Assembly (NCBI GenBank): GCA_035316025.1
Contig: DATFXL010000089.1
Coordinates: forward strand, 1 to 13,492
DNA from: JALZAA01 sp035316025
GTDB lineage: Bacteria > Actinomycetota > Acidimicrobiia > IMCC26256 > JACDBD01
Length of the DNA stretch: 13,492 nt
Direction of reading: 5' to 3'
Part shown: positions 1 through 6,058 of the stretch, piece by piece
How the letters are laid out: every line of letters starts with the position of its first letter
Numbering within the stretch: position 1 is the first letter of the stretch
Translations under genes and position numbers: made by a program
The notes under the pieces: model-generated
Database searches by the model: none
What the model saw: the letters and a program-made list of their open reading frames with translations, nothing else
Told to the model about the DNA's origin: nothing

Positions 1-2
1 TC

Positions 3-359
3 AGCGCGGCCCCCATCGGCACCGTTCCGTCCCCATCGCATCCCCACCCGCCGCGCCATGACCCTGGCGACGGATTCTTCATGCGCCACTTTTTCTCGCC
101 CCTCACCAAGCTCGCGCTCCGGAACCAGTACGGCGACCTGGCGGCGATGGAAGAGATCGTGCGCGACAGCCAGCTCGACTGGACCATTGTCCGCCCGCCC
201 CGCCTCACCGACAAACCGCCCACCGGCCGCTACCGGACCGCGTACGGCCACAACCTCCGACGGGGCTTCCTGATCTCTCGGGCCGACGTCGCCGACCTCA
301 TGCTCCGCCTCATCGGCGACCCGACATCGATCGGCCAGGTCGTGGGCATCGCGAACTAA
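3..359 (+). CDS. NAD(P)H-binding SDR/NmrA-like protein, 3' end only
   Basis: The frame is open from the first bases of the window to a TAA at 357-359, so the gene begins upstream and only its last 118 residues are visible. They match the C-terminal half of atypical short-chain dehydrogenase (NAD(P)H-binding, PF13460-like) proteins: a helix with DLAAMEEIVRDSQLDWT, the substrate-side loop TIVRPPRLTD, and the late ISRADVADLMLRLI segment typical of this family. Such proteins bind NAD(P)H in the cytosol and act as reductases, epimerases or redox sensors; the substrate cannot be told. The Rossmann GxxGxxG motif would lie outside the window. An internal ATG at 81 is not a likely start, because the conserved fold extends further upstream. 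Family assignment is fairly sure; specific function is unknown. Confidence 0.85.
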   Translation, partial: SAAPIGTVPSPSHPHPPRHDPGDGFFMRHFFSPLTKLALRNQYGDLAAMEEIVRDSQLDWTIVRPPRLTDKPPTGRYRTAYGHNLRRGFLISRADVADLMLRLIGDPTSIGQVVGIAN

Positions 360-523
360 TGCGATGAACTGACTCGACCTCGCGCGGCGCTCGTGAACGC
401 GTGTCGGACACGTCGTCGGTCTCGCGCGTGGTCCGCCAACTCGGCTACCTGTTCGAGCAGCGACCCGAGCTCGCGGGAGCGTCCGCGGCAGAGCTCGCAT
501 AGTGGCTAAGCCGCGGGGACCAT
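360..523. other. Non-coding or degraded stretch between SDR gene and permease fragment
   Basis: No convincing complete gene lies here. One short open frame from a GTG at 401 to a TAG at 500-502 (+) would encode about 33 residues, including RQLGYLFEQRPELAG. It has a plausible helical composition but no ribosome binding site and no family I recognise. It may be the tail of a gene whose 5' part has been lost, in keeping with the pseudogene just downstream. No promoter or terminator is evident. Confidence 0.4.
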
Positions 524-826
524 GTGGTGCGTGATCGGGAGGGCGATCCACGCGGCAGCCGCGAGGCGGTCGAGGCCCCCGATCTCTTCGCCAGCATCAT
601 GTGCGCGGCATTCGTGGCGCTCGCGGGTTTGCTCGTCGGCTGGCGGCCGGAAACCGGTGCGGTCGGGCTGCTCGCAGGCTTCGGCATCGCACTCTTGTTC
701 GGCTACGCGCTGAGCTGGCTCGGCGCCTGCATCGGCCTCGCGATAAAAGGCCCCGAGTCCGCGCAATCCATCGGGGTCATCGTTCTCTTCCCGCTCGCGT
801 TCGTATCGAACGCGTTCGTTCCCACG
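524..826 (+). pseudogene. DrrB-like ABC-2 transporter permease fragment
   Basis: About 80 residues in this frame, from DLFASIMCAAF to FVSNAFVPT, closely resemble the middle of DrrB/ABC-2 type permeases, the membrane half of drug or lipid exporters. The tell-tale pieces are a membrane helix, VGWRPETGAVG, a second helix reading LLFGYALSWLGACIGL, the PESAQSIG turn and the LFPLAFVSNAFVPT stretch. A full-length protein has about 250 residues; both ends are missing. The frame stays open past FVPT, but the following residues (NKAAFVPLPPRVVV) no longer look like the family, which continues with a PGWLQ-like segment. The part before residue 19 is also poor and may include a frameshift. No ATP-binding partner gene is nearby. 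I call it a remnant left by a rearrangement. Confidence 0.75.
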
Positions 827-919
827 AACAAGGCGGCTTTTGTTCCTCTTCCCCCGCGAGTCGTAGTGCTGAAACGATGGCGCGCGGGGAGTCTCACGAG
901 GTCTGCAGTGGGTATTGGC
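827..919. other. Unassigned junction DNA between two truncated genes
   Basis: About 93 bp lie between the last recognisable DrrB codon (+) and the last recognisable TadB codon (-). I see no conserved protein in any frame, no tRNA features and no insertion sequence end. A small inverted repeat, GAACAA (826-831) and TTGTTC (840-845), sits exactly at the permease-side boundary. Both flanking genes stop being recognisable here, so this is the probable breakpoint of a deletion, inversion or insertion, or an assembly join. Confidence 0.5.
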
Positions 920-1075
920 AACTTTCACCCCGGCCTGGTTCAGCCAGAGCTGCCGGTTGCTGATCTGCGTGCGGCGCCGGAAGCGCCGCATCTTGATCTG
1001 GGGCGTGTACCCCGTCAGGACCCCGACGAGGAAGTACACGAACACGCCGACGGCGAGCCCCGCGAGCAGGGTCAT
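920..1075 (-). pseudogene. tadB: Truncated TadB (T2SS-F family Tad platform protein), N-terminal stub
   Basis: The ATG at 1075 overlaps the stop of the upstream cpaF by 4 bp (ATGA), the usual arrangement for tadA-tadB. The product starts with a membrane helix (LLAGLAVGVFVYFLVGVL), followed by a basic linker and LWLNQAGVKV, which matches the start of TadB. That protein is an inner-membrane platform component, normally about 250-300 residues. After residue 52 (near 920) homology ends: the frame continues to 506 but only as antisense of the DrrB fragment, without further membrane helices or the F domain. The stub cannot make a working platform. No tadC or pilin gene follows in the window. Confidence 0.75.
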
Positions 1076-2355
1076 CTGGGCACCTCGGCCCCCCCGACGA
1101 TGGACCGCAGGGTGAGGCCTCGAGGCAGCGACCGGTCGACGCGGTTCTCGAGTCCGGCTGGGAGGACACCGGTCCAGACCAACGGACGCCCGAGCGCCTC
1201 TCGAGCGAAGATCGGCTCGACGGTGAAGTCCTCGCTCAGCGCGGGGACCACGGCGACGATCTCCATGACCTGGCGGCGTATGCCGTCACTGTCGTTGGGC
1301 GGGATGTCGTCGCGGTCGAGATGGACGAGGAGGTCGAGCGACTGGGAGAACACCTTGCTGACGATGCGCTCGGTGACGTTCTCGCCTGCCATCAACGCGG
1401 CGTTCACGAGCGCGTGGAGCGCCTCGGCCGCGTTGTTGGCGTGGATCGTGCACAGGAAGCCACAGCCGGCGTTGACGGCCCTGCTGAGCTCGAACGCCTC
1501 GGCGCCGCGCACCTCTCCTACGACGATGCGATCCGGACGCATCGCGAGGACGAACTTGACCAGATCGCGCAGGCTGATCTCACCGGTGCCGTCGAGTGCC
1601 GACGGCCGGACCTCGTAGTACGACCCGTGCGTGACCGGGACGGCGATCTCACGGATCTCCTCGCAACACCGGACGCAGTGACTCGCCGGCTCCGCGGCGA
1701 TGAGCGCCGCCGCCATCGTGGTCTTGCCGGCTCCGGGCTCACCCGAGATCGCGATCCGGCTGCGCACCTGCATCATCGCCCAGAGGAAGTCGGCGGCCTC
1801 CGGGCTGATCGAATCCAGAGCCACAAGACTGCCGAGCGTGACGTTGCGGATCGTGTAGCGCCGGAGCGTCGCCGAGAGCCGGTCGCTGATGGGCGGGATC
1901 GCAGCTGTGAGGCGGGCGCTTCCCTGCAGGACGCGCGCCTGCACGATCGGGTGCTTCGTGTTCAGTTGACGATCGGTGGGCGCGAGCAGCCGCTCGACGA
2001 TCTGGCGGTTCTCTGCCTCACCCGTCGGCACCGCCAGGCCGCGGAGCCGTCCGGACGAGTCGAGATACGACACTCTCGGTCCTTCGAAAAAGATCTCCTC
2101 CACGTCGGGCCGGGCGATCAACTCGGTCAGTGGGCCGAAGTCCGTGATCGACTGCAGGACCCGACCGACCATCTCTCCCGGATCGCTGAGGGGAATCTCG
2201 TCTCCGAGGTGCGCACGGCGCTGATACTCGTCGACCGCGCGGTGCACCTCAGCCTGCACCTCTTCGAGGTCGCCCTCCGGGCGGAGGCGACGCCGCTCGA
2301 TCCTGACGAGCGCGTCGCGCCGGATTCCGTCGTAGGCATCGACACGGACGCTCAT
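1072..2355 (-). CDS. cpaF: CpaF/TadA secretion ATPase of the Tad pilus
   Basis: This 427-residue protein is a type II/IV secretion ATPase (CpaF/TadA) that powers assembly of Flp/Tad pili from the cytoplasmic face. An N-terminal helical domain (residues 1-70) leads into PLTELIARPDVEEIFF, then the RecA-like core: Walker A GEPGAGKTT at 205-213, Walker B-type DRIVVGEVRG at 275-284 with E281, and the His-box CTIHANNA at 302-309. Length fits the family. The ATG at 2355 overlaps the TGA of cpaE by 4 bp, which fixes the start and implies translational coupling. The frame stays open upstream to 3159, but that part is only a shadow of cpaE. Its own stop overlaps the tadB start the same way. The ATPase looks intact although its platform partner is broken. 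Confidence 0.95.
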   Translation of the reverse strand: MSVRVDAYDGIRRDALVRIERRRLRPEGDLEEVQAEVHRAVDEYQRRAHLGDEIPLSDPGEMVGRVLQSITDFGPLTELIARPDVEEIFFEGPRVSYLDSSGRLRGLAVPTGEAENRQIVERLLAPTDRQLNTKHPIVQARVLQGSARLTAAIPPISDRLSATLRRYTIRNVTLGSLVALDSISPEAADFLWAMMQVRSRIAISGEPGAGKTTMAAALIAAEPASHCVRCCEEIREIAVPVTHGSYYEVRPSALDGTGEISLRDLVKFVLAMRPDRIVVGEVRGAEAFELSRAVNAGCGFLCTIHANNAAEALHALVNAALMAGENVTERIVSKVFSQSLDLLVHLDRDDIPPNDSDGIRRQVMEIVAVVPALSEDFTVEPIFAREALGRPLVWTGVLPAGLENRVDRSLPRGLTLRSIVGGAEVPR

Positions 2356-3602
2356 CGCGCCACGACCGATGCCCGCCTCCGACCTCGCGCGGCCATCCGA
2401 CGCGGTGGCGCCCCGGCTGTGGCTGACGGCGCGACCCGGGCCGCCAGCCCGGCCAGAGCCTTCGCATATGGGCCCGACGGAACGATCGTCCCGGCCCAGG
2501 CCGCGCTTTCGACACGCGGGTCGTGGGGCACGAAGACGAGACTCTCGGGGTCGAACGTCCGCCGGAGCTCCTGGTCGATCTCCGCCCGCCGGAAGGCGTC
2601 GCGGGGCGCCCGATTGACCACGAGATGGACGGGCGCGCTCGTGTTCAACGCGCGCACGTCCGCTACCCAGCCGAGCAGGCGCGTCACCCCCACCGGGGTG
2701 GCGGGCGCCACACCGATCACGTCGGACGCTTCGGAGACGACCGCTCGGCTGATTCCGTAGCGATTTCGCCCGCCGCGTCCGACATCCTCGAGGCGACTCG
2801 CGAAGTTGGCGACGACGCAGCGCCGCGCGCGTCCGAGAGCTTCGACGACGTCGAGCACCTCGCTCGGGCGCACCTGTGACCACGCGCCGACGTTGGGCAG
2901 TCCCGTCACCACCTCGAGCTCTCGTGCGGCCCGGACGACGGTCCCCTCGACATCGCCCATTCCGTACTCGACCGACTCGATGGCGCTCCGAAGGTTCGGC
3001 TCGATCGGCAATGCCAGACGTTGCGCGACCGACGGAACGACCTCGTCGGCGTCGACGAGCACCACGCGCTCCCGTTGCGCTCGCAGAGCTGCCGTGAGCC
3101 CGATGGCCAGCTCGGTAGCACCGGCGCCAGGCGTTCCCCCGACGGCGACGAGTCGCCACGGTCGCGACGGGTCTCCGTTCGACGACGGCGTCGCCGGCCG
3201 ATACCCGTCGACTACGGCTTCGAGCGCGGCCACGGATGGAGTGGTTCCGAGGGCGACCGGCGCGAGCGCGTTGAACGCGTCGATGAACTCTGCCATCGAG
3301 GTATCTGACGGAAGGGCGCGATCGACGCCGAGCGAGACGAGGAACTCACGACCGGCGGGTTCGTCGGGATCAAAGACACCGACCAAACGACGGTGGCGCC
3401 GGTGGACGGCATCGACAAAGGTGCGCGTGAGGCCGGGCCATCGGTGGCTCACGACGAGGGTGCCGTACTCCTCATCGAACGCGAGCGACGGATCCACGAT
3501 CACTTGCCGGACCCGGGCGCCGCCGTGATCGGTGAGGTGGCGGTGGAGGCCCTCGACCCACACCTCCGGAGAGAAGACGAGGGCGACCTCCGGCTCGGCC
3601 AT
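2352..3602 (-). CDS. cpaE: CpaE/TadZ-like ParA/MinD-family localisation ATPase
   Basis: This 416-residue protein fits CpaE/TadZ, which positions the Tad pilus machine at the cell pole or membrane. Residues 1-115 look like a degenerate receiver (atypical REC) domain. Residues 149-390 are a SIMIBI/ParA-like ATPase core with VVLVDADEVVPSVAQRL at 180-196, the switch-like strand of the family. The P-loop is altered: GGTPGAGAT at 155-163 has alanine (A162) where the Walker A lysine belongs, and V154 where the ParA signature lysine belongs. Variant P-loops are known in TadZ proteins. The tail from about 392 is Ala/Arg rich. The gene starts 3 bp after the cpaB stop and overlaps cpaF by 4 bp, so the three form one operon. 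Confidence 0.85.
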   Translation of the reverse strand: MAEPEVALVFSPEVWVEGLHRHLTDHGGARVRQVIVDPSLAFDEEYGTLVVSHRWPGLTRTFVDAVHRRHRRLVGVFDPDEPAGREFLVSLGVDRALPSDTSMAEFIDAFNALAPVALGTTPSVAALEAVVDGYRPATPSSNGDPSRPWRLVAVGGTPGAGATELAIGLTAALRAQRERVVLVDADEVVPSVAQRLALPIEPNLRSAIESVEYGMGDVEGTVVRAARELEVVTGLPNVGAWSQVRPSEVLDVVEALGRARRCVVANFASRLEDVGRGGRNRYGISRAVVSEASDVIGVAPATPVGVTRLLGWVADVRALNTSAPVHLVVNRAPRDAFRRAEIDQELRRTFDPESLVFVPHDPRVESAAWAGTIVPSGPYAKALAGLAARVAPSATAGAPPRRMAARGRRRASVVAR

Positions 3603-3605
3603 CCG

Positions 3606-4337
3606 CTACCGCCCGCCCGCGCTCGACGCGTCGACTGCCAGCGGTGGCGTCGCCCCCGCCGGCCGTGAACCGGTTGTCCGCGTGATCACGATGTCGCCGC
3701 TGGCAATGCCGGCCGCGACGAGCTGGGACTCGCGTGCGTCGACGGCGAGCGTCACGGTGAACTTGTCGTCGACCCCGCCGAAGGCGCCGCTGCGATCCGG
3801 CTTGCCGACACTCAGAACCTCGGCGTCAGCGACGATGATCGAAACCTCGTGGCTACCGGCGAGGATCACGTCGACGCGGTCACCCGCCTCGAGCTCACCG
3901 TTGACGGCCCGCGCCGGGTCGATCGCAACGCTCATCGCGCGCTTGCCAGCGGGAGCTGCCGCCGGCCTCAGCGCGCGGCGATGCACCAGCTCGCCGGCGG
4001 CAATCGGGTACGCGGCGACCGAATCGCGCATCTGCTTCACGTCGTCGGGCTGCAACACGGTGCCGAGGAGCGAGTCGTCCATCTTCACGCGTTCGTAGCG
4101 AACGGCCGACTCGGTGAGCGCGGAGCCCGGTGCGAGATCCCGGGCGGCAACGGCGACAGGTTGCCGTTCGTCGGCGCGACGGAGCACCGCGACCGTCAGC
4201 AACAGTCCGACGAGTCCGGCAACGACCATGACGAGGTGGCCGGTCGAAAAGCGGCTGAGCAGGCTCCGCGGGGGCGAGACGACGGATTTGGGAACGGCAT
4301 CGGGGCGCTGCGATCCGTGCACCGCCAGGTCGGCCAT
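3606..4337 (-). CDS. cpaB: CpaB/RcpC-like SAF-domain Tad pilus assembly protein
   Basis: The 243-residue product has a cytoplasmic N-terminus, one membrane helix (about 33-53, with LVMVVAGLVGLLLTVAVL) and a SAF domain from about residue 60 (VAVAARDLAPGSALTESAVR). A second beta-rich part holds ELEAGDRVDVILAG, as in CpaB/RcpC. These proteins sit in the periplasm or cell wall and help the pilus pass through the envelope. I chose the ATG at 4337 rather than the GTG at 4358 because GGAGG lies 5 bases before it. The gene opens the Tad operon and is divergent from the BldC-like gene. The C-terminus is Ala/Gly/Pro rich. SAF-domain identity is firm; the CpaB role rests on the neighbours cpaE and cpaF. 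Confidence 0.88.
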   Translation of the reverse strand: MADLAVHGSQRPDAVPKSVVSPPRSLLSRFSTGHLVMVVAGLVGLLLTVAVLRRADERQPVAVAARDLAPGSALTESAVRYERVKMDDSLLGTVLQPDDVKQMRDSVAAYPIAAGELVHRRALRPAAAPAGKRAMSVAIDPARAVNGELEAGDRVDVILAGSHEVSIIVADAEVLSVGKPDRSGAFGGVDDKFTVTLAVDARESQLVAAGIASGDIVITRTTGSRPAGATPPLAVDASSAGGR

Positions 4338-4342
4338 CCACC

Positions 4343-4347
4343 CCTCC
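4343..4347 (-). promoter_or_regulatory. Ribosome binding site that fixes the cpaB start
   Basis: Read on the minus strand this is GGAGG, five bases before the ATG at 4337. It favours that start over the in-frame GTG at 4358, which would place the site inside the coding region. Confidence 0.7.
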
Positions 4348-4400
4348 GCCGCCGTCACCCGCAGGTGAACGATTCGCTAATAGTGCAAACGTCTCTCATA

Positions 4401-4415
4401 TGCCGTCAAGCGGCA
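4401..4415. promoter_or_regulatory. Inverted repeat between cpaB and bldC-like gene, candidate operator
   Basis: TGCCG-TCAAG-CGGCA is a perfect 5-bp inverted repeat in the 166-bp divergent spacer. CCGTCAAG at 4403-4410 recurs loosely as CCGTGTCAAG at 4454-4463. The position suits control of the Tad operon, of the helix-turn-helix gene, or both. The arms are short and could arise by chance. Confidence 0.35.
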
Positions 4416-4491
4416 CAATGGTTATGACGGTCAGAATGCCTCAGAGTGTCTTACCGTGTCAAGAGTCCCTATCGAGACGTGCCCAGAGGGC

Positions 4492-4497
4492 TAAAAT
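4492..4497 (+). promoter_or_regulatory. -10 box of a probable leaderless promoter for the bldC-like gene
   Basis: TAAAAT fits the actinobacterial TANNNT -10 consensus. It ends six bases before the ATG at 4504, so transcription would begin at or within a base or two of the start codon. No Shine-Dalgarno is positioned to act on an initiating ribosome, and no good -35 is seen. Confidence 0.6.
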
Positions 4498-4503
4498 TCC
4501 CGT

Positions 4504-4749
4504 ATGCCTCCTGCACCCGATGCCGGAGCGGGCTTCCCGAGCGTGCTCACGACCGCCGACGCGGCCGAGCTCCTGCAGGTGCACGTGGAGTACCTGCGCA
4601 AGCTCGTGCGCGACGGGAAGGTGCCGTGCCACCGCTTCCCGGGCGGGCGGGAGATGCGCTTCGACCGCGAGGAGCTGCTCGAGTGGCTTCGCTCGCTCCC
4701 GGGCCACGACCAGTCGACGTCGACGAAGCGCGGCGCCGAAGGCCGGTAG
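4504..4749 (+). CDS. BldC-like helix-turn-helix (excisionase-fold) DNA-binding protein
   Basis: An 81-residue protein built almost wholly of an HTH_17/MerR-like winged helix (residues 14-64). LTTADAAELLQVHVEYLRKL is the helix-turn-helix, GKVPCHRFPGGREMRF the wing, and DREELLEWL the closing helix. This matches the BldC/excisionase family of small cytosolic regulators, which in actinobacteria control developmental or surface genes. The tail after 66 is polar and probably disordered. The gene is divergent from cpaB, so control of the Tad operon is a reasonable inference. Its stop is 3 bp from the convergent stop of the next gene. An excisionase role is less likely, as no integrase or att site is seen. 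Confidence 0.85.
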   Translation: MPPAPDAGAGFPSVLTTADAAELLQVHVEYLRKLVRDGKVPCHRFPGGREMRFDREELLEWLRSLPGHDQSTSTKRGAEGR

Positions 4750-4752
4750 CTG

Positions 4753-5310
4753 CTAGTCGCGCCAGGGCCGCACCCAGGCCACGCAGCCGAGCGGCACGTA
4801 CGTCTCCCCGCCGTCGCGATCGTGCACGATGACGTGATCACGCCCGACGACGAGGCAGCCGCGGAGCTCGTCGCCCATCGCCGGCACGCCGACCACGCAT
4901 TCGGCGTCGTCGCGGTCGTACTCCAGGAGTCGGGCGCGAAAGGTCGGGGCGTCGGCTTCGCCTCGACGGCCGCCATATCGAGCGCGGCCGAGGACGCACA
5001 GGAGCACGGGCACCGCCGTACCGCCGTGCGGTGGCGAGGCGAGCACGATGTCGACGCGTCCGCCGTCGGTTCGGAGCTGTACGTAATCGCGTCCGATCGC
5101 GTCGATCATGCCGACGAACGCGATGTGGCCGACGCGCACCGAGATGGTGTCGCCGCGGTGTTGGAGCTCGCGGGCGACGTCGAGAAGGTCGCGATGGCGC
5201 GCCCACTGGCGGAGTGCTGCCCTCGTGTATTCCTCCTCTTCGGCGCGTCGCTCCTCTCGGGCGGCGCCGAAGATGGCCTCGAGGTCGTCGAACGCGTCAT
5301 CCGCCGTCAC
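4753..5310 (-). CDS. Unrecognised 185-residue protein with N-terminal helix and two beta-barrel-like repeats
   Basis: I do not recognise a named family with confidence. Residues 1-50 are charged and probably helical or coiled-coil (REERRAEEEEYTRAAL). The rest seems to contain two related beta units: GRDYVQLRTDGGRVDIVL (73-90) and GRDHVIVHDRDGGETYVPL (156-174), both of the form GRD-x-V followed by a GG turn, as in small PRC- or Sm-like barrels. There is no signal peptide or membrane helix, so it is probably cytosolic. The start is the GTG at 5310, with GGAGG 8 bases upstream inside a hairpin arm. It lies 73 bp downstream of yceI on the same strand and may be co-transcribed. Coding is well supported by codon use; function is unknown. 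Confidence 0.75.
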   Translation of the reverse strand: MTADDAFDDLEAIFGAAREERRAEEEEYTRAALRQWARHRDLLDVARELQHRGDTISVRVGHIAFVGMIDAIGRDYVQLRTDGGRVDIVLASPPHGGTAVPVLLCVLGRARYGGRRGEADAPTFRARLLEYDRDDAECVVGVPAMGDELRGCLVVGRDHVIVHDRDGGETYVPLGCVAWVRPWRD

Positions 5311-5316
5311 GCGCAG

Positions 5317-5359
5317 CGCCTCCGGGAGCCGGTGGGACGCACCGTAACTCCCGGAGGCG
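5317..5359 (-). promoter_or_regulatory. 12-bp inverted repeat that occludes the ribosome binding site of the downstream gene
   Basis: CGCCTCCGGGAG (5317-5328) and CTCCCGGAGGCG (5348-5359) are exact reverse complements separated by 19 bases. In minus-strand RNA the 3' arm carries the GGAGG that serves the GTG at 5310. A closed stem would therefore hide the ribosome binding site. It could also act as a yceI terminator, but no T-run follows, so translational control or an mRNA-end role is more likely. Confidence 0.6.
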
Positions 5360-5367
5360 TCGCTGTC

Positions 5368-5380
5368 CCCCGTCTCGGGG
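5368..5380 (-). terminator. Short GC hairpin just after the yceI stop
   Basis: CCCCG-TCT-CGGGG is a perfect 5-bp stem that begins three bases after the yceI stop codon on the minus strand. There is no U-tract, so it is at best a weak terminator or an mRNA-end stabiliser. Together with the larger inverted repeat 8 bp further on, it makes the spacer highly structured. Confidence 0.3.
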
Positions 5381-5383
5381 AGG

Positions 5384-5956
5384 TCAGCCCTGCTTGACGG
5401 CCTCGATCTCGAAGTCGAGCTTGGCCTTCTTCCCGACGAGCACGCCGCCGGTCTCGAGGGCCACGTTCCAGGTGAGGCCGAAGTCCTCGCGGTCGACCTC
5501 GGTCGTCGCCGAGAAGCCGGCCCGGCGGCCGCCCCACGGGTCGGTCGTCCAGCCGAGGTACTCGACGTCGAGCGTGACCGGCCGGGTCACACCGTGGACG
5601 GTGAGGTCACCCTCGAGGCGGAACCCACCCGGGTGCTCCCCCTCCAGCCTGGTGCTCCGGAAGGTGATCTCCGGGTAGCGCTCGACGTCCAAGAAATCGG
5701 GCGAGCGCAGGTGCTCGTCCCGCTTCGAGTCGCCGGTCTCCACGCTGGCCGGGTCGACGTCGACCTCGACCCACGAGCCCAGCGGGTCCTCGGAGACGTG
5801 GATGTTGCCCGAGACGCCGTGGAACTGGCCCCGTACCTTGCTCACCATCAGGTGGCGGGCCGTGAAGGTGACGCTCGTGTGCGCCGGATCCAGCTGCCAG
5901 TCGCCCGGTTCCGGGATCTCCACGCCCTGGATGCTGCGAGTCTCTGTCTGGCTCAT
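5384..5956 (-). CDS. yceI: YceI-family lipid-binding protein
   Basis: A 190-residue YceI-fold protein, a lipocalin-like beta barrel that binds long amphiphiles such as polyisoprenoids. Family hallmarks are the opening GDWQLDPAHTSVTFTARHLM (19-38), KVRGQFHGVSG, the helix-side SPDFLDVERYPEITFRST, and the DLTVHGVTRPVTLDVEYLG strand pair. There is no signal peptide, so it is cytosolic, as in many actinobacterial members. The ATG at 5956 is preceded by GGAGGAGG four bases upstream. It is divergent from a MarR gene, with a shared near-palindrome at 6005-6018; this pairing suggests repression by MarR and induction by a hydrophobic ligand or stress. Family is certain; the ligand is unknown. Confidence 0.95.
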   Translation of the reverse strand: MSQTETRSIQGVEIPEPGDWQLDPAHTSVTFTARHLMVSKVRGQFHGVSGNIHVSEDPLGSWVEVDVDPASVETGDSKRDEHLRSPDFLDVERYPEITFRSTRLEGEHPGGFRLEGDLTVHGVTRPVTLDVEYLGWTTDPWGGRRAGFSATTEVDREDFGLTWNVALETGGVLVGKKAKLDFEIEAVKQG

Positions 5957-6004
5957 GGTTCCTCCTCCATCCGAGACTTGGGAATGTCACTTGAAGCGGA
6001 AACC

Positions 6005-6018
6005 GTTGTATATGCAAC
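6005..6018. promoter_or_regulatory. MarR-type operator in the yceI/marR divergent region
   Basis: GTTGTATATGCAAC is a 14-bp near-palindrome (12 of 14 positions symmetric) of the TTGNATATNCAA kind bound by MarR/SlyA/PecS proteins. Read on the minus strand it contains TATACA (6012-6007), a possible yceI -10 box, so binding would block that promoter. It lies about 41 bp before the MarR start, so it could also autoregulate. Confidence 0.6.
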
Positions 6019-6058
6019 AGTATTCCTCGCAATCGAATGCGCAGGTAGGGTGGACGTG

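Noticed and set aside
826..845. GAACAA/TTGTTC inverted repeat as a transposon end
   Set aside because: Arms are only 6 bp, there is no second copy on the tadB side and no target duplication is seen, so it is recorded only as a junction feature.
506..919. Continuation of the tadB frame beyond residue 52
   Set aside because: It is the reverse of the permease fragment, with no membrane helices or F domain, so it is not a real C-terminus.
1321..2760. Long open frame (+, 479 codons) opposite cpaF and cpaE
   Set aside because: It mirrors two well-recognised genes in a GC-rich sequence, has no family resemblance and is rich in Arg/Ala/Asp, as expected for an antisense shadow.
2356..3159. Upstream extension of the cpaF frame, which would give a 695-residue protein
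   Set aside because: The extra part is Arg/Gly rich and lies wholly inside cpaE in another frame; the ATGA overlap at 2352-2355 gives the normal length.
5594..6058. Upstream extension of the MarR frame, which would give 311 residues
   Set aside because: The added part is the antisense of yceI; the start at 6059 gives the usual MarR length.
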